A stretch of DNA of 64,000 nt from an uncultured Oscillospiraceae bacterium (GCA_900549825.1 URQB01000005.1:1-64000); one strand, 5' to 3'. Numbered from the stretch's first letter, positions 24,222 through 34,900 are shown. Notes: generated from the sequence alone by a model not told the origin. Numbers and translations: made by a program.

Positions 24222-24615
24222 AGAATTGACTGCCTCCTATATTTTCTGGTTTTCCCTGTTCCGCCTTCCACGGCTGCGAGCCGCTCAGGAGAAACAATAT
24301 CATCAAAGCGGCGCCGCATACTGATTACCCCCGGTAAATACGGTGCTGCCTTTCTGCCCATTTGAAGCCGTACGCTTTTGCAGGTACTGTTATTATATCA
24401 GAAAAATAACGCTCAGGCAATAGCTCTCGGATACAGAATTCATATTTCGTATAGCATTTATTCACAAAATATTGATTCTGCTTTGCATGTTCCATATAAA
24501 AACAACAAAAAAGCACTTTTTCTTTTTTCAGTCAAAGGCGTTTCAAAACAGCGGTTTCCTTTTCCGCACGCCGATGCTATAATACAGACAGGCTATGGAA
24601 AAGGATGGAACAGAT
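24222..24615. promoter_or_regulatory. Divergent promoter region of the DUF4474 gene and glpP
   Basis: On the minus strand TTGCCT (24420-24415), 17-bp spacer, TATAAT (24397-24392), giving a leader of about 165 nt before the DUF4474 gene. On the plus strand TATAAT at 24578-24583 stands 33 bp before glpP without a clear -35. No ORF or strong hairpin was seen in between. Confidence 0.5.
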
Positions 24616-25182
24616 ATGGAAAAGAATCTCTATGATAAGCTTGCACGCAGCCCTGTCATCGCCGCGGTCAAGGATACGGATGCGCTGGAGGCCGCGCTCG
24701 AATGCCCGAGCGAGATCATCTTCCTGCTGTGCGGCAATATTTTCAACCTGCGGGAGACCGTAGAGAGAACCAATCGCTGCGGCAAGGATATTTACGTCCA
24801 TGTAGACCTGATTGAAGGCTTCTCCAGGGATGCGGTTTCGCTCCGGTATATTGCGGAAGAAATCCATCCCGCCGGCATCATTTCCACAAAAAGCAGCCAG
24901 ATCAAGATCGCCAAGGAGCTCGGCCTTTCCGCTATCCAGCGGCTATTCATCATCGATTCCCTTTCCATGCGGACCGCCGCGAAAACGACGGGCCTGCTCG
25001 CGCCGGAAGCGCTGGAGATTATGCCCGGCATCATGCCCAAAATTCTACGCGAGCTCAGCAGCGAGCTGGAAACACCGTTAATCGCCGGCGGGCTGATCAC
25101 GGAAAAGGAAGATGTCATCAGCGCGCTCAATGCAGGCGCGCTCGGCGTTTCAACCACGAATCCAAACGTCTGGGCACTTTAA
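24616..25182 (+). CDS. glpP: Glycerol-3-phosphate responsive antiterminator
   Basis: 188 residues from the ATG at 24616, with AAAAGGA about 10 nt upstream; an ATG at 24595 has no ribosome site. TIM-barrel-like fold with SPVIAAVKD, FLLCGNIFNL, VHVDLIEGFSRD, GIISTKSSQIKIAKELGL and the phosphate-binding end PLIAGGLITEKEDVISALNAGALGVSTT. In Bacillus GlpP binds glp leader mRNA when glycerol-3-phosphate is present. Here glpF/glpK/glpD are absent; the next genes are dehydratase-like, so its target could be elsewhere or these genes. Confidence 0.9.
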   Translation: MEKNLYDKLARSPVIAAVKDTDALEAALECPSEIIFLLCGNIFNLRETVERTNRCGKDIYVHVDLIEGFSRDAVSLRYIAEEIHPAGIISTKSSQIKIAKELGLSAIQRLFIIDSLSMRTAAKTTGLLAPEALEIMPGIMPKILRELSSELETPLIAGGLITEKEDVISALNAGALGVSTTNPNVWAL

Positions 25183-25215
25183 GTATAGACACTTTGAAGG
25201 GAGTTTTATTCACTT

Positions 25216-26496
25216 ATGAACTCAATTATTGAAAACTTTGGCGCGCTTGTAGGTAAAACAGCCGCCTCCAGTCCGGACAGCGCCCGCAGGCTTCTGGCTC
25301 TCGCCTTTCACGCATCCAATTTACAGGCTAAATATTTCCCATTCAAAAAGCTGACGAAAGCCCGCGCCTATATCTCCCCAGTGTGCATGGAGGCGATGCT
25401 CCACCCGCTGACGCACCCGGAGCGCTCGGCGATCGTCAATATTTTTCTGCCCTGCGAAATCCTGCACGCCATGCGTATTGAACCGCAGATCGCGGAGGGG
25501 CTCTCCTGTTATTTTGCCGGTGCGGGCAGCGAGCAGTATTTTATCGATTGCGCCCGGCGGGCGGACGTGCCGGATACCCTGTGCTCCTATCATAAAATCC
25601 TGACGGGCATCGCCCTGTCCGGCGTTCTGCCAAAGCCACGCTTCATCGCCAATACCACGCTCGCCTGCGACGCTAATACCAATACCTTCCGCCGCCTGGC
25701 AGCGCACTATGGTGTGCCGCATTTTACAGTGGACACACCCTGCACAGATGACGGAGATGCCGTACAGTATGTGGCAGACCAGCTACGGGAGCTTGTCCGC
25801 TTGATGGAAGATGTGATGCATGAGTACCTTGATGAGGAGGCCTTGCGCGCCGTGCTTGCATGCGAGCAGCGCTCTGTGAGGGCCTGCCAACGATATTACG
25901 ACCTGCTTGCAGACCGCTACCTACCCAATGAGATGACCTCGGAGATGTACACGCTCTTTGCCACGCATATCCTGTTAGGCAAGCCGGAGATCGAGCGTTA
26001 TTTCGAGCTGCTCTGCGAGGACGCGCAAAACGCAGCGCCTTTCCGGGGCGGCAACCGCATCCTCTGGGTGCACTCCCTGCCCTACTGGCAAAATTCCCTT
26101 CGTACCATCCTCAATTTCAGCGAGGAAAACCAGCTTCTCTGCTCCGATATGAGCTTCGATGCGCTGTATGAACCGAACCCGAAGCATCCTTATGAATCCA
26201 TGGCCCGGCGCCTGCTCTGCAACACCTTCAACGGCCCAATGAACCGCCGCGCGGACAAAATCGTCGAGATGGCGAAAAAGCTGCACGCCAATGGCGTGGT
26301 TTTCTTCTGCCACTGGGGCTGTAAAAATACCCTCGGGGGCGTTGGGCTCGTGCGTGACCGATTGGAGCGCGAGGGCATCCCCATGCTCGCCCTTGATGGA
26401 GATGGCTGCGACCGCCGCAATATCAACGACGGGCAGATGCTGACGCGGTTTGAGGCGTTTCTCGAGCTGATGGAGGAAAGGGGGCGCGCACAGTGA
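25216..26496 (+). CDS. 2-hydroxyacyl-CoA dehydratase D-component family protein (HgdB/BcrC-like)
   Basis: 426 residues. The fold-typical features are KARAYISPVCMEAMLHPLTHPE, a Cys-containing loop FLPCEILHAMRIEPQ, NTTLACDANTNTFRR, GVPHFTVDTPC, and near the C-terminus FFCHWGCKNTLGG and DGDGCDRRNI. Several conserved Cys could ligate an Fe-S cluster. Family members dehydrate 2-hydroxyacyl-CoA or reduce aromatic or double-cubane-type substrates, but many, including this type, have unknown reactions. AAGGGAG precedes the ATG. Coupled by GTGA overlap to the fusion gene downstream and 33 bp after glpP. Confidence 0.8.
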   Translation: MNSIIENFGALVGKTAASSPDSARRLLALAFHASNLQAKYFPFKKLTKARAYISPVCMEAMLHPLTHPERSAIVNIFLPCEILHAMRIEPQIAEGLSCYFAGAGSEQYFIDCARRADVPDTLCSYHKILTGIALSGVLPKPRFIANTTLACDANTNTFRRLAAHYGVPHFTVDTPCTDDGDAVQYVADQLRELVRLMEDVMHEYLDEEALRAVLACEQRSVRACQRYYDLLADRYLPNEMTSEMYTLFATHILLGKPEIERYFELLCEDAQNAAPFRGGNRILWVHSLPYWQNSLRTILNFSEENQLLCSDMSFDALYEPNPKHPYESMARRLLCNTFNGPMNRRADKIVEMAKKLHANGVVFFCHWGCKNTLGGVGLVRDRLEREGIPMLALDGDGCDRRNINDGQMLTRFEAFLELMEERGRAQ

Positions 26497-28139
26497 TCCA
26501 ATATATCTGCAAATACACACCCCTTGAGCTCTTCGCGGGTTTTGGAGCCGAATGCGTCCGGCGGGAGCCGAAGGTGGAAAGCTTCGAGCTGGCCGACGGC
26601 GCTTCCCATCAGAATCTGTGTGGCTTTGGCCGCGCACTTCTGGAGGACTGTCTGCTGAATGGGACGGGCGAGCTTGTGCTCGTCAACTGCTGCGATTCGA
26701 TCCGCCGCGTCTATGACGTTTTAAAAGCGAAGGGGAATTCCCCGTTCCTCTACCTGCTCGACCTGCCGCGCTGCGATACCGTCTGCGCGCAAAAGCGGTT
26801 CGCGGCGGAGCTGGAACGGCTGGCGGAAGCCTATGCTGCTTACAGCGGGCTGGATTTTTCCATTGGACGGTTCAAAAGTGCCTTTATGTCTCCGCCGGAC
26901 CCGCCCTCCGGGCCCTATCTCAGCCTGCTCGGCGCTCGGGCCTCAGACAGTTTGCTGGAAGCGGTGCAGCGCTATGCTTCCCTCCCTGTCCGGAACGATG
27001 CCTGCACGGGGCGCCGCGATGTCATCCTCCCATCCAACCTGACAGACGGCAATCTATGGGAGCCTTACGCTGCGGCCCTCCTGGGGCAGACGCCCTGCAT
27101 GCGCATGACGGACCCATCCGGCCGCAGGCGCATCACGGAAAGCCCTCACCTGCGCGGCGTAATCTACCATACGGTAAAATTCTGCGATTATTACGACTAT
27201 GAATACAGCGGCCTGAAGCAGGAGCAGCTGCCCCTGACCAAAATCGAAACCGACTACACCCCACCCGCTCCCGGGCAGCTTGAAACGCGCATCGAGGCGT
27301 TTCTGGAAACGCTGTCGGACGCAGGTGTTAAAACTCATATGGGAGAAACAATAAAAATGAACGAAAATGCAATTTTTGCAGGAGTCGACAGCGGCTCCAC
27401 CTCGACGAACGCCGTGTTGCTCGACGCGCAGAAAAAAATATGCGCCTATTCGGTCGTCCCGACAGGTGCGCGCGCGGAGGAAAGCGCGCAAAGGGCCCTG
27501 TCCGAGACGCTCAAAAAAGCTGGTAAAAAGCAGGAAGACATCGTCCGTACCGTCGCGACCGGCTATGGCCGCTCCCATATCGGGGCCGGCGATCAGGGCG
27601 TAACGGAGATCACCTGCCATGCAAAGGGCGCGTTTTTCCTTGACCCGCGGGTACGCACCGTCATCGATATCGGCGGGCAGGACAGCAAGGTCATCCGCCT
27701 CGACGAAACGGGCCGCGTAACGGATTTCGTCATGAACGACAAGTGCGCCGCCGGGACGGGGCGTTTTCTCGATATGATGGCTCGTACGCTGGAGCTGGAC
27801 GTCTCCCGCATGGGAGAAATCGACCGGGGATGGAAGGAAGATATTACCATTTCAAGCATGTGCACCGTCTTTGCGGAATCGGAGGTCGTCTCCCTCATCG
27901 CGCAGAACAGGCGCACGGCGGATATCGTACACGGGCTTCACAAATCTGTCGCCGCCAAGATCGGCACGCTGCTCGCCCGCACCAAAGCGCAGGGCGCTTA
28001 TATGATGACCGGAGGCGTGGCGAAAAACGAGGGCGTCCGCAGCGCAATTGAGGAAAAGACCGGCGAGCCGCTGATTTTGCCGGAGGAGCCCCAGATCTGC
28101 GGCGCGCTGGGCGCGGCGCTGCTGGCAATGGAGGGGTAA
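26493..28139 (+). CDS. Fusion of dehydratase-like domain and ATP-dependent activator (HgdC-type)
   Basis: 548 residues, GTG start. Residues 1-280 resemble the HgdA/HgdB fold (YTPLELFAGFGAE, LVLVNCCDSIRRVYDVL, LDLPR). Residues 290-548 are a complete ASKHA activator: VDSGSTSTNAVLLD, VATGYGRSHIGAGD, DIGGQDSKVIRLDE, and the [4Fe-4S] Cys in NDKCAAGTGRFLDMM and SSMCTVFAESEVVSLIA. In known systems the activator is a separate homodimer injecting one electron on ATP hydrolysis; here it is tied to a dehydratase-like half. An internal ATG (27358) after GGGAGAAAC might also yield free activator. Confidence 0.82.
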   Translation: MIQYICKYTPLELFAGFGAECVRREPKVESFELADGASHQNLCGFGRALLEDCLLNGTGELVLVNCCDSIRRVYDVLKAKGNSPFLYLLDLPRCDTVCAQKRFAAELERLAEAYAAYSGLDFSIGRFKSAFMSPPDPPSGPYLSLLGARASDSLLEAVQRYASLPVRNDACTGRRDVILPSNLTDGNLWEPYAAALLGQTPCMRMTDPSGRRRITESPHLRGVIYHTVKFCDYYDYEYSGLKQEQLPLTKIETDYTPPAPGQLETRIEAFLETLSDAGVKTHMGETIKMNENAIFAGVDSGSTSTNAVLLDAQKKICAYSVVPTGARAEESAQRALSETLKKAGKKQEDIVRTVATGYGRSHIGAGDQGVTEITCHAKGAFFLDPRVRTVIDIGGQDSKVIRLDETGRVTDFVMNDKCAAGTGRFLDMMARTLELDVSRMGEIDRGWKEDITISSMCTVFAESEVVSLIAQNRRTADIVHGLHKSVAAKIGTLLARTKAQGAYMMTGGVAKNEGVRSAIEEKTGEPLILPEEPQICGALGAALLAMEG

Positions 28140-28210
28140 GATTTCATTTTTGTTCTGAATATCAAAGTGCGGTTTTTACTATGAGACTCCTTTGCAGAGC
28201 GATACAGCGA

Positions 28211-28333
28211 TCACTTGCAATGCCTGAACCCATACTCCAAACCCTGCATGATATCCGCATTGCGGCTTCTGCCGGTTTTGCCCGCGATCTCGTCCAGGTG
28301 CGGAAGAGCCCTTTCCCTTTGACCATTCGTCAT
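28211..28333 (-). CDS. Possible 40-residue ribbon-helix-helix remnant
   Basis: ATG at 28333, TGA at 28211. The part DEIAGKTGRSRNADIMQGLE then YGFRHCK resembles the C-terminal helices of small clostridial RHH/CopG-like proteins (IDEIAxxTGRSRN...). The N-terminal strand of such proteins is missing and the ribosome site is weak, so this is likely a truncated gene. Upstream of it lies the addA terminator. Confidence 0.35.
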   Translation of the reverse strand: MTNGQRERALPHLDEIAGKTGRSRNADIMQGLEYGFRHCK

Positions 28334-28347
28334 GATCTTACTTGACA

Positions 28348-28390
28348 ACGGCCCGGGCAGTGCCAAATCGCACTGTCCGGGTCTCCGTTT
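28348..28390. terminator. Terminator between the dehydratase operon and addA
   Basis: CCCGGGCAGTGC (28352-28363) pairs with GCACTGTCCGGG (28370-28381) with one G-U, extended by ACGG/CCGT and followed by TTTT on the plus strand. It ends addA transcription from the right or residual transcription from the left. Confidence 0.65.
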
Positions 28391-28393
28391 TGC

Positions 28394-31300
28394 TTAATTG
28401 CATTCCATTTCCTTTCCCAAGTGGAAGGAATACAGCAGCGTCTGCCCCACCGGCAGGCCGATACATTCTGCCAGCGCCCTGCGGTAAACCGAGAGCTGCG
28501 CCCGGTACCGCTCCGCAAGTGCCGCTTCCTCGCTTACCCGGTCGGTCTTATAGTCCACGATGATGAGCTTCCCATCCTCCACAAAAACGCAGTCCGCAAT
28601 GCCCTGCACGAGCACCTGCTCCTGTGAAACTGCATCGGGCAGGCCTTCGTCGCATTCGCCCGCAGGGAGGAAGAAGGTAAATTTATATTCCCGCAAAAGC
28701 GTTTCGCTTTGCAGCATGCGCTTTGCAAGCGGGCTCTGGAAGAAGGCGGTGACCCGTCTGCGGTCGACTGCCGTCCCCTCGGCTTCGGAGAGGAAGCCTT
28801 TTTCCACGAGCCGCGCCACCTCTGCGTCCGGGTCTTCGCCTGCCCGCCGGTAATCGGAGAACTGCATGAATTTATGCAGCGCCGTGCCGCGTTCGGCAGG
28901 GGTAAGGCCTTGTTTTTCCAAAAAAGAGGGCCGGGAAACGCCGATCATGGAGAACTGCAGTTCCCTTTCCCCCAATGAGGATGCGGCACGCTTCGCCACG
29001 CTGCGGGACAGGGCGGCGTAGGGGTAAACATACTCCACCCTGCGCCGGATTTCCGCCTCCAGGGCGGGGTCGGGCGGCAGCTCCTGCACATCGGTCGCTT
29101 CAGTCGCTTCCGTCTCAGCGGGCGCGGGGCAGACGAATGTGCGCAGGGAAAAATCCGCCTTCAGCAAGGGGATTTTCCGCTCCGGAATGAGCGCGCGAAG
29201 GGCGGCCGCGTCCGGGTGGCGCAGGGCGGCTGTGAGCAGCCAGTCCGCGTAGCTTTTCGCACCGCGCACGGCAAAGGGCGGGATCGCCGCCTGCCCGTCG
29301 AGCGCGGAGGCAAGGGCAGAGAGCTTTTTCTCCGGATTTTTGACCGTCATCACGAGCAGCAGCTTTTCCCGCGCGCGCGTGAGCGCCACATATAAAACGC
29401 GCAGCTCCTCGCTGAGCTCACTGCGTTCGGAGGCGAGGCGAACGGCGGTATGCGGGATCGTCGAAAAGAGCCGCAATGTTTCTTCGTCCCGGCGCATCAG
29501 CCCCGCGCCGAGACGCGCGTGCAGCAGCAGCCGCTGGTTGCGGCCGGACTGGTTGAACGCGCCCGCGCAGTTTGCCAGGATGCAGACGGGGAATTCAAGC
29601 CCCTTGCTCTTGTGGATGCTCATCACGCGCACCACGTCCGCCGATTCGGATACGGCGGAGGCGGCGGAGAGCTGCGCCTGCTGCTCCTCCAGCCGGTCGA
29701 TGAAGCGGATGAAGCCTGTCAGACCCTGATGGCCCGCGGCCTCGTACTTCGCAGCGTAAGAGAGCAGGAGCTGGAGATTGGCGGCGCGCTGTGCGGCGCC
29801 GTCCATCACCTGCACAAGGGCGGGGTAGCCGGTTTCCTCATAGAGGCGGCGCAGGAGCGATTCGGCGGGCAGCGTAGCGCTCAGCCGCCGCAGGAAGGAG
29901 AGCTGTGACAAAAAGGCCTCGCACTTTTTATCACCCTGCTTTGCCGCCTGCGTCATGCAGCGGTAGAGCGGCGTGTGCTTTTTGATCTCCCGCAGGGCCG
30001 CCGCCTCGTCGGGTGCGAAGCCATAGATCGGGGAGAAGAGGACGCTCAGCAGGGGGACGTCCTGCAACGGATTATCCAGGATGCGCAGCAGGGAGAGCAT
30101 GGTGCGGATCTCCGCCGTATCGAAAAAGCCGCCGGAGAGCTCCGCCCACGCGGGCACGCCGCAGCGCGCGAGCGCCTGCACGTAAACGTCCGCCCGCCCT
30201 TTCACACCGCGCAGGAGGATGCAGAAATCCTTCCTGCGGGCGGGGCGGATTTTGCCGCCTTCCTGCACGGTGAGCCCTGCGCGCAGCATCTCGTTGATCC
30301 GGGCGGCGATATAGCGCGCCTCATACACGGCGGCGCTGTCGTCGCCTTTTTCGCCCGCGTCGAGCAGATGGAGCTCGCAGTCCGGCTCCGGGCTCTCCGG
30401 GTAGGAGGCGGCGGGCACAAGCTCCTCCTCCTTGGTATATTCCATCTCACCGAGCGGTTTGCTCATGAGCTGGCGGAAGAGGAAGTTGACCATCCCCGTT
30501 ACGCCGCGGCGGGAGCGGAAATTGCGCCCGAGCGTGATGCGGGCGGGGTAATTTTCATGCTCGTAGGGCGGGAGCCTGTCGCGCCGGTTCAGGAAAATTT
30601 CCGGCATCGCCTGACGAAAGCGGTAGATGCTCTGCTTGACGTCGCCCACGAGGAAGAGGTTGCTTTCCCCGCGGGAGAGCATGCGGAAGAGCAGATCCTG
30701 TGCTTCATTGGTATCCTGGTATTCGTCCACAAGAATTTCCGCATACCGGGCGGACAGCTCTTCCGCGAGCGGGGAACGGCAAATTTGTCCCCCCTTGCGC
30801 TCGATGAGCAGGGAGAGCGCCATGTGCTCGATATCGGAGAAGTCGGCGGCGTGCTTTTCCCGTTTCAGCCGCGCGAATTCCTCTGCAAAGCGCAGCGTCA
30901 GATCGAAGAGCTTCTTTAAAAGCGGCGATAGATAAGCCATATCCTCCGCGTTTTCCGCCGCATTGGCACAGAGAGCCTCCTGTATTTTTTTGACCGTGTC
31001 CTTGACGCGGTCGCGGCCCTCCTTCGCGGCGGCCTTGACGGGGGAATCTGCGTATTCCTTCGGCGCGTTGGGCATGCGCACGAATTTGATGGAAGCCGCC
31101 GCCTCGCACAGCGCATCCCATCCGCCGCCCAGCGTATCCTGCACGCGGGAGAGGGCGATAAGGTCGCTTTCAAAAGTCGGGGCGTATTTTTCACATAAGC
31201 CCGGCTCCGATTCCAGCAGGGCGAGCGTACCTTCCGTGGCCTGCCGCGCAAAGGTGAGCGCTTCCCCAAGATAAGCGCGGATTTCCGCCATCCACGGGTT

Positions 31301-31924
31301 CTCCTTTTCTGGCAGATCCGCCCGGCAGAGCGCGCGGGCATTCGCAATCCACTCCTCCGGGAAGGGGTAGGCCTGCGTATAGTCGTAAAGGCAGCAGACG
31401 GTTTGTGTCAGCTCCGCGTCATCCCGCCCTTTGCGCACGAGCTCCAGAAGCTCCGTAAAGGCGGGGTCGTTTTCCTGGTAAAATTCCTCCAGCACTGTGT
31501 CCATCGCTTCGCCACGCAGGAGGGCAATCTCCCCTGCGTCCAGAATTTTATAGTCCGGCGAGAGGTCAAGCTTGTGAAAATTCTCACGCACGAGATCGTT
31601 GCAGAAGCTGTCGATCGTGCAGATGGAGGCGCAGGGCAGCAGCATCTGCTGGCGCAGCAATCCCGCGTCGTCCGGGTGCGCGGCAAGCCGCGCGGAAACA
31701 GCGGCGGTAATGCGCTCGCGCATCTCGGCGGCAGCGGCCTTCGTGAAGGTCACGATAAGCAGCCGGTCCGCGTCGCAGCCGTTGATTGGGTCAAGCAGCC
31801 GCTGGATGACGCGCTCAACGAGCACGGCGGTCTTGCCGGAGCCCGCCGCCGCACTGACGAGCAGCGCACCGCCGCGCGCCTCGATTGCATTGTGCTGATC
31901 GGGCGTCCATTTGCGTTCAGCCAT
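28394..31924 (-). CDS. addA: ATP-dependent helicase/nuclease subunit A
   Basis: 1176 residues from the ATG at 31924, which overlaps the addB stop and follows GAGGAGGAAG. UvrD-type helicase with an N-terminal PD-(D/E)XK partner: Walker A SAAAGSGKTAVLVERVI, TFTKAAAAEMRERI, DEYQDTNEAQ, LVGDVKQSIYRFR, LGRNFRSRRG, MSIHKSKGLEFP and LYVALTRAREKL. The C-terminal nuclease shows GTALHKFMQFSDY, GIADCVFV, IIVDYKTD and QLSVYRRAL. Works with AddB at double-strand breaks to produce 3' tails for RecA. Confidence 0.95.
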   Translation of the reverse strand: MAERKWTPDQHNAIEARGGALLVSAAAGSGKTAVLVERVIQRLLDPINGCDADRLLIVTFTKAAAAEMRERITAAVSARLAAHPDDAGLLRQQMLLPCASICTIDSFCNDLVRENFHKLDLSPDYKILDAGEIALLRGEAMDTVLEEFYQENDPAFTELLELVRKGRDDAELTQTVCCLYDYTQAYPFPEEWIANARALCRADLPEKENPWMAEIRAYLGEALTFARQATEGTLALLESEPGLCEKYAPTFESDLIALSRVQDTLGGGWDALCEAAASIKFVRMPNAPKEYADSPVKAAAKEGRDRVKDTVKKIQEALCANAAENAEDMAYLSPLLKKLFDLTLRFAEEFARLKREKHAADFSDIEHMALSLLIERKGGQICRSPLAEELSARYAEILVDEYQDTNEAQDLLFRMLSRGESNLFLVGDVKQSIYRFRQAMPEIFLNRRDRLPPYEHENYPARITLGRNFRSRRGVTGMVNFLFRQLMSKPLGEMEYTKEEELVPAASYPESPEPDCELHLLDAGEKGDDSAAVYEARYIAARINEMLRAGLTVQEGGKIRPARRKDFCILLRGVKGRADVYVQALARCGVPAWAELSGGFFDTAEIRTMLSLLRILDNPLQDVPLLSVLFSPIYGFAPDEAAALREIKKHTPLYRCMTQAAKQGDKKCEAFLSQLSFLRRLSATLPAESLLRRLYEETGYPALVQVMDGAAQRAANLQLLLSYAAKYEAAGHQGLTGFIRFIDRLEEQQAQLSAASAVSESADVVRVMSIHKSKGLEFPVCILANCAGAFNQSGRNQRLLLHARLGAGLMRRDEETLRLFSTIPHTAVRLASERSELSEELRVLYVALTRAREKLLLVMTVKNPEKKLSALASALDGQAAIPPFAVRGAKSYADWLLTAALRHPDAAALRALIPERKIPLLKADFSLRTFVCPAPAETEATEATDVQELPPDPALEAEIRRRVEYVYPYAALSRSVAKRAASSLGERELQFSMIGVSRPSFLEKQGLTPAERGTALHKFMQFSDYRRAGEDPDAEVARLVEKGFLSEAEGTAVDRRRVTAFFQSPLAKRMLQSETLLREYKFTFFLPAGECDEGLPDAVSQEQVLVQGIADCVFVEDGKLIIVDYKTDRVSEEAALAERYRAQLSVYRRALAECIGLPVGQTLLYSFHLGKEMECN

Positions 31925-34900
31925 GGTGCGCTTCCTCCTCTTCGAGCTTTTCAAGCGACTGCGCGTGCGTCAGCTTTTCGATGGGGCGCACGGGTGCGCC
32001 CGGCTCATAGCCGCATACGCTTTTGTAATCGCACCAGTCACACACGCGGTCGTACCCCGCGCCAAAGCTTGGCACCGCGCCGATCTCGCCCCGGTGCAGA
32101 CCTTCGCCCATTGCCCGCAGGATTTCATCCATTTTTTGCTGCAGGCGGGAGAGCTGCGTCAGATTGATGAGCGTCCCCTTGACGCCGCCGTCCTTTTCCC
32201 GGCGGGCGGGGATGAAAATGCCCTTGCCGTCATCCTCCATGCCGTCGATAACAAGGGAGTGGTCGAGCACCATTCCGCTCATGCGGCAGGCTTTGGCGCG
32301 GGCCTTGTCGATCTCCGTTTGCGTCGCATCCCGGCCGAGCGTGGCGGGCGTGCTCTTGACGGGCATATAAAGGATGCCCGCGGGGACGACTTCGCCGTAG
32401 CGTTCCCCTCCGTTCTGCCACAGGCACATTAAATAGATCAGCATCTGCATATTGAGTCCGCTGAGCACATCGGAGAGCAAAAATTCCTTACCCCCGGATT
32501 TATAATCGACCACGCGCAGGTAGGCTTTGCCATCCCGCTCCATGCGGTCCACCCGGTCGATAGCGCCCTTGATCTGCAGGGTGCCGCCATCCGGCAGAGG
32601 CAGCGAATAGGGGGCAACAGGCCCGTCCCTGTCGATTTTCAGCTCAAAATCGGTCGGCTCGAAGCTGCTGTGCAGGAATTCTGCGCATAGCCGCCCGACC
32701 ACCTCCTCCAGCACCACGGCAAGCCTGCCGAACTGGTAGGAGAACCGCTTCGGCTTCTCCTGCGCACCGCCCATCTTTTCCTCCAGGTAGGTAAGCAGGA
32801 GCAGTTTGATATTTTCCGCACGCTTTTCCCGCCCCATTTCATAGAGCTGCTGCGGGGAATGCGCGCGCAGCAGCCGCTCGAGCACGTCGTGCACCACCGT
32901 GCCGCTGCTCAGAGGATCGAGCTTTGCGATTTTGCGCGGCCGTGCATCGAGGCCATAGCGGCAGAAATACTGGAACCGGCATTTATGATAGACCTCCACG
33001 CGGGAGGCGGAAAGATAGAGATGGTCGCCAAACAGCCTGCGGGCGTTTTCCGAATCCTCAAAGCGCGCGGGCGCATGGGAGGCGGCGCGGCCGAGGCCCG
33101 TGAGCCGGTCCGCGTAGTCCGCGCGGGAGGCGAAATAGCCCTTCAGGGCGGCGGAGAGCGGGTCATTTTTTCCCCAACGGGAGGCTGCCAGCAGGAAGGC
33201 GGGCGATGCGCCCTCCACGCGGGAGAGCGCGTCCTCCCCGTCCGCATCCAAGTGGACGCAGTGCGGAAACAGGCGGTTGATTTCCGACACGATGACGGAG
33301 CCGGTCTGGGATGCGCCCTCCCCGTCCGAACGCGTGTGGCAGACATAGAGCCTCTCCCGCGCGGCGGAAAGGGATTGATAGGCGAGCAATCGCTCCTCCA
33401 CAGCCTGCAGGTCGTAGGGGTCGGTCATCTCAAGGCCCAGTTCGATGAGCCTGCGCCGTTCCGCATCCGAGAATACGCCATTTGAAGAGGGCGTACGGGG
33501 GAATTCTCCCTCGTTTGCCCCAAGCAGGAAGACTACGCGCGGGGAGGAAACGCGCATCCGGTCCGCGCTGCCCAGGGGGATTTCATCGAGCCCCTGTGGG
33601 ATTGTACCGATGTCCTGTGAGGCGAGCACCGCGTCGAAGAGCTGTGCAAAGCGGGAAAGCGTCAATGGGTGGCCTTCCAGCGCTGCGGCGCACTGGCTGA
33701 GCAGCTCCATCAGCAGCGCCCAGATCCGGCCCTGCTCGAGGGCGAGGGCTTCTTCGCCGCCGTCGCTGAGGGTGTGGGCGAACGCGCGCAGGTGCTTCGC
33801 CGCCTGCGTTTCCTCCAAAAGGGCATAGACCGCGCGGCTGATCTGCACCCCGTCTGCTTCTTCGCAGGCATCTTTCAGGCGGATGAGCGGAAGAACGGCG
33901 CGCTCGCGCAGGCCATTGAGAAAGGCAAGCTTCTGGAGATCCGCCTCCTGGAATGCGTTTCCAAAGCCTTCTGGGTGCTGCGTAAAGGCGGTAAGCAGCC
34001 GGGCACCGCCGATATTCCATTCCAGCATATAGTTTTCAAGCTCTGAGATTTCCTCCAGCGTAAAGCCGGCCAGGCCCGTTTTCAGGTAGCGCAGCACAGG
34101 CTCCGTTGTGAAGCTCTGCGCCGCCTCGAGCGCGGCGCGGACGAAGACCATCAGCGGCTGGGAATCGATCGGCTGGCGGCTGTCCTCAAATACGGGCACG
34201 CCGTACCGGCGCAGGGCGGCGGTCATTTCCTCCCGGTAACCATCCGCATCGCGGGCGATGATTGCCATATCCCGGCAGCGGAAGCCTTCCTCGCGCAGAA
34301 GCCGCTTTGCCGTGCGCGCCACAAAATCGCATTGGGAGGCCCTGTCCTGCGCCGTGCAGAGCAGGATATCCTCTGTTTTATAGGGAAAAGCTTCTGCCTC
34401 CGGCTGAAATACGCCCCGCTCCAGAGCCTTGAGTGCTTCGGAATGAAACCGGTGTGGCGTTTCCAATACGATGGGGGAGGCGACGGGGACATTCTGCCGC
34501 TTTGCAAGGCTGATCACCCGCCGCGCTGTGCGCTGGACGGGGGAAAAAAGCCCCATCCCGCCCTGCTTGTCCGCCAAAGAATCCGTGCAAAGCGTCAGAT
34601 ACACCTCCTGCGCCTGGGAGAGGATGTGGGAAAGGAGGCGCTGCTCCTGCACAGTGAAGCTCTTAAACGCGTCAATTGCCACGATGCGGCCTTGGAAGAA
34701 CGGATGGTCGAGCAGCGTATCGTTTAAACGGGTCAGGTCGTCCTGATCGTCGAGAAACGAGCGGGAGACCAGTGTGCCGTAAGTATCAAGGATGAGGGAA
34801 AGCTCGCGCGTTTTGCGCCGCAGGACACTGTCCGGCAGCTTATCCGCCGCACGATGTAAGTCCGCGGGCGTTACGGCGCACTGGCGGCATTCCGCCACGA

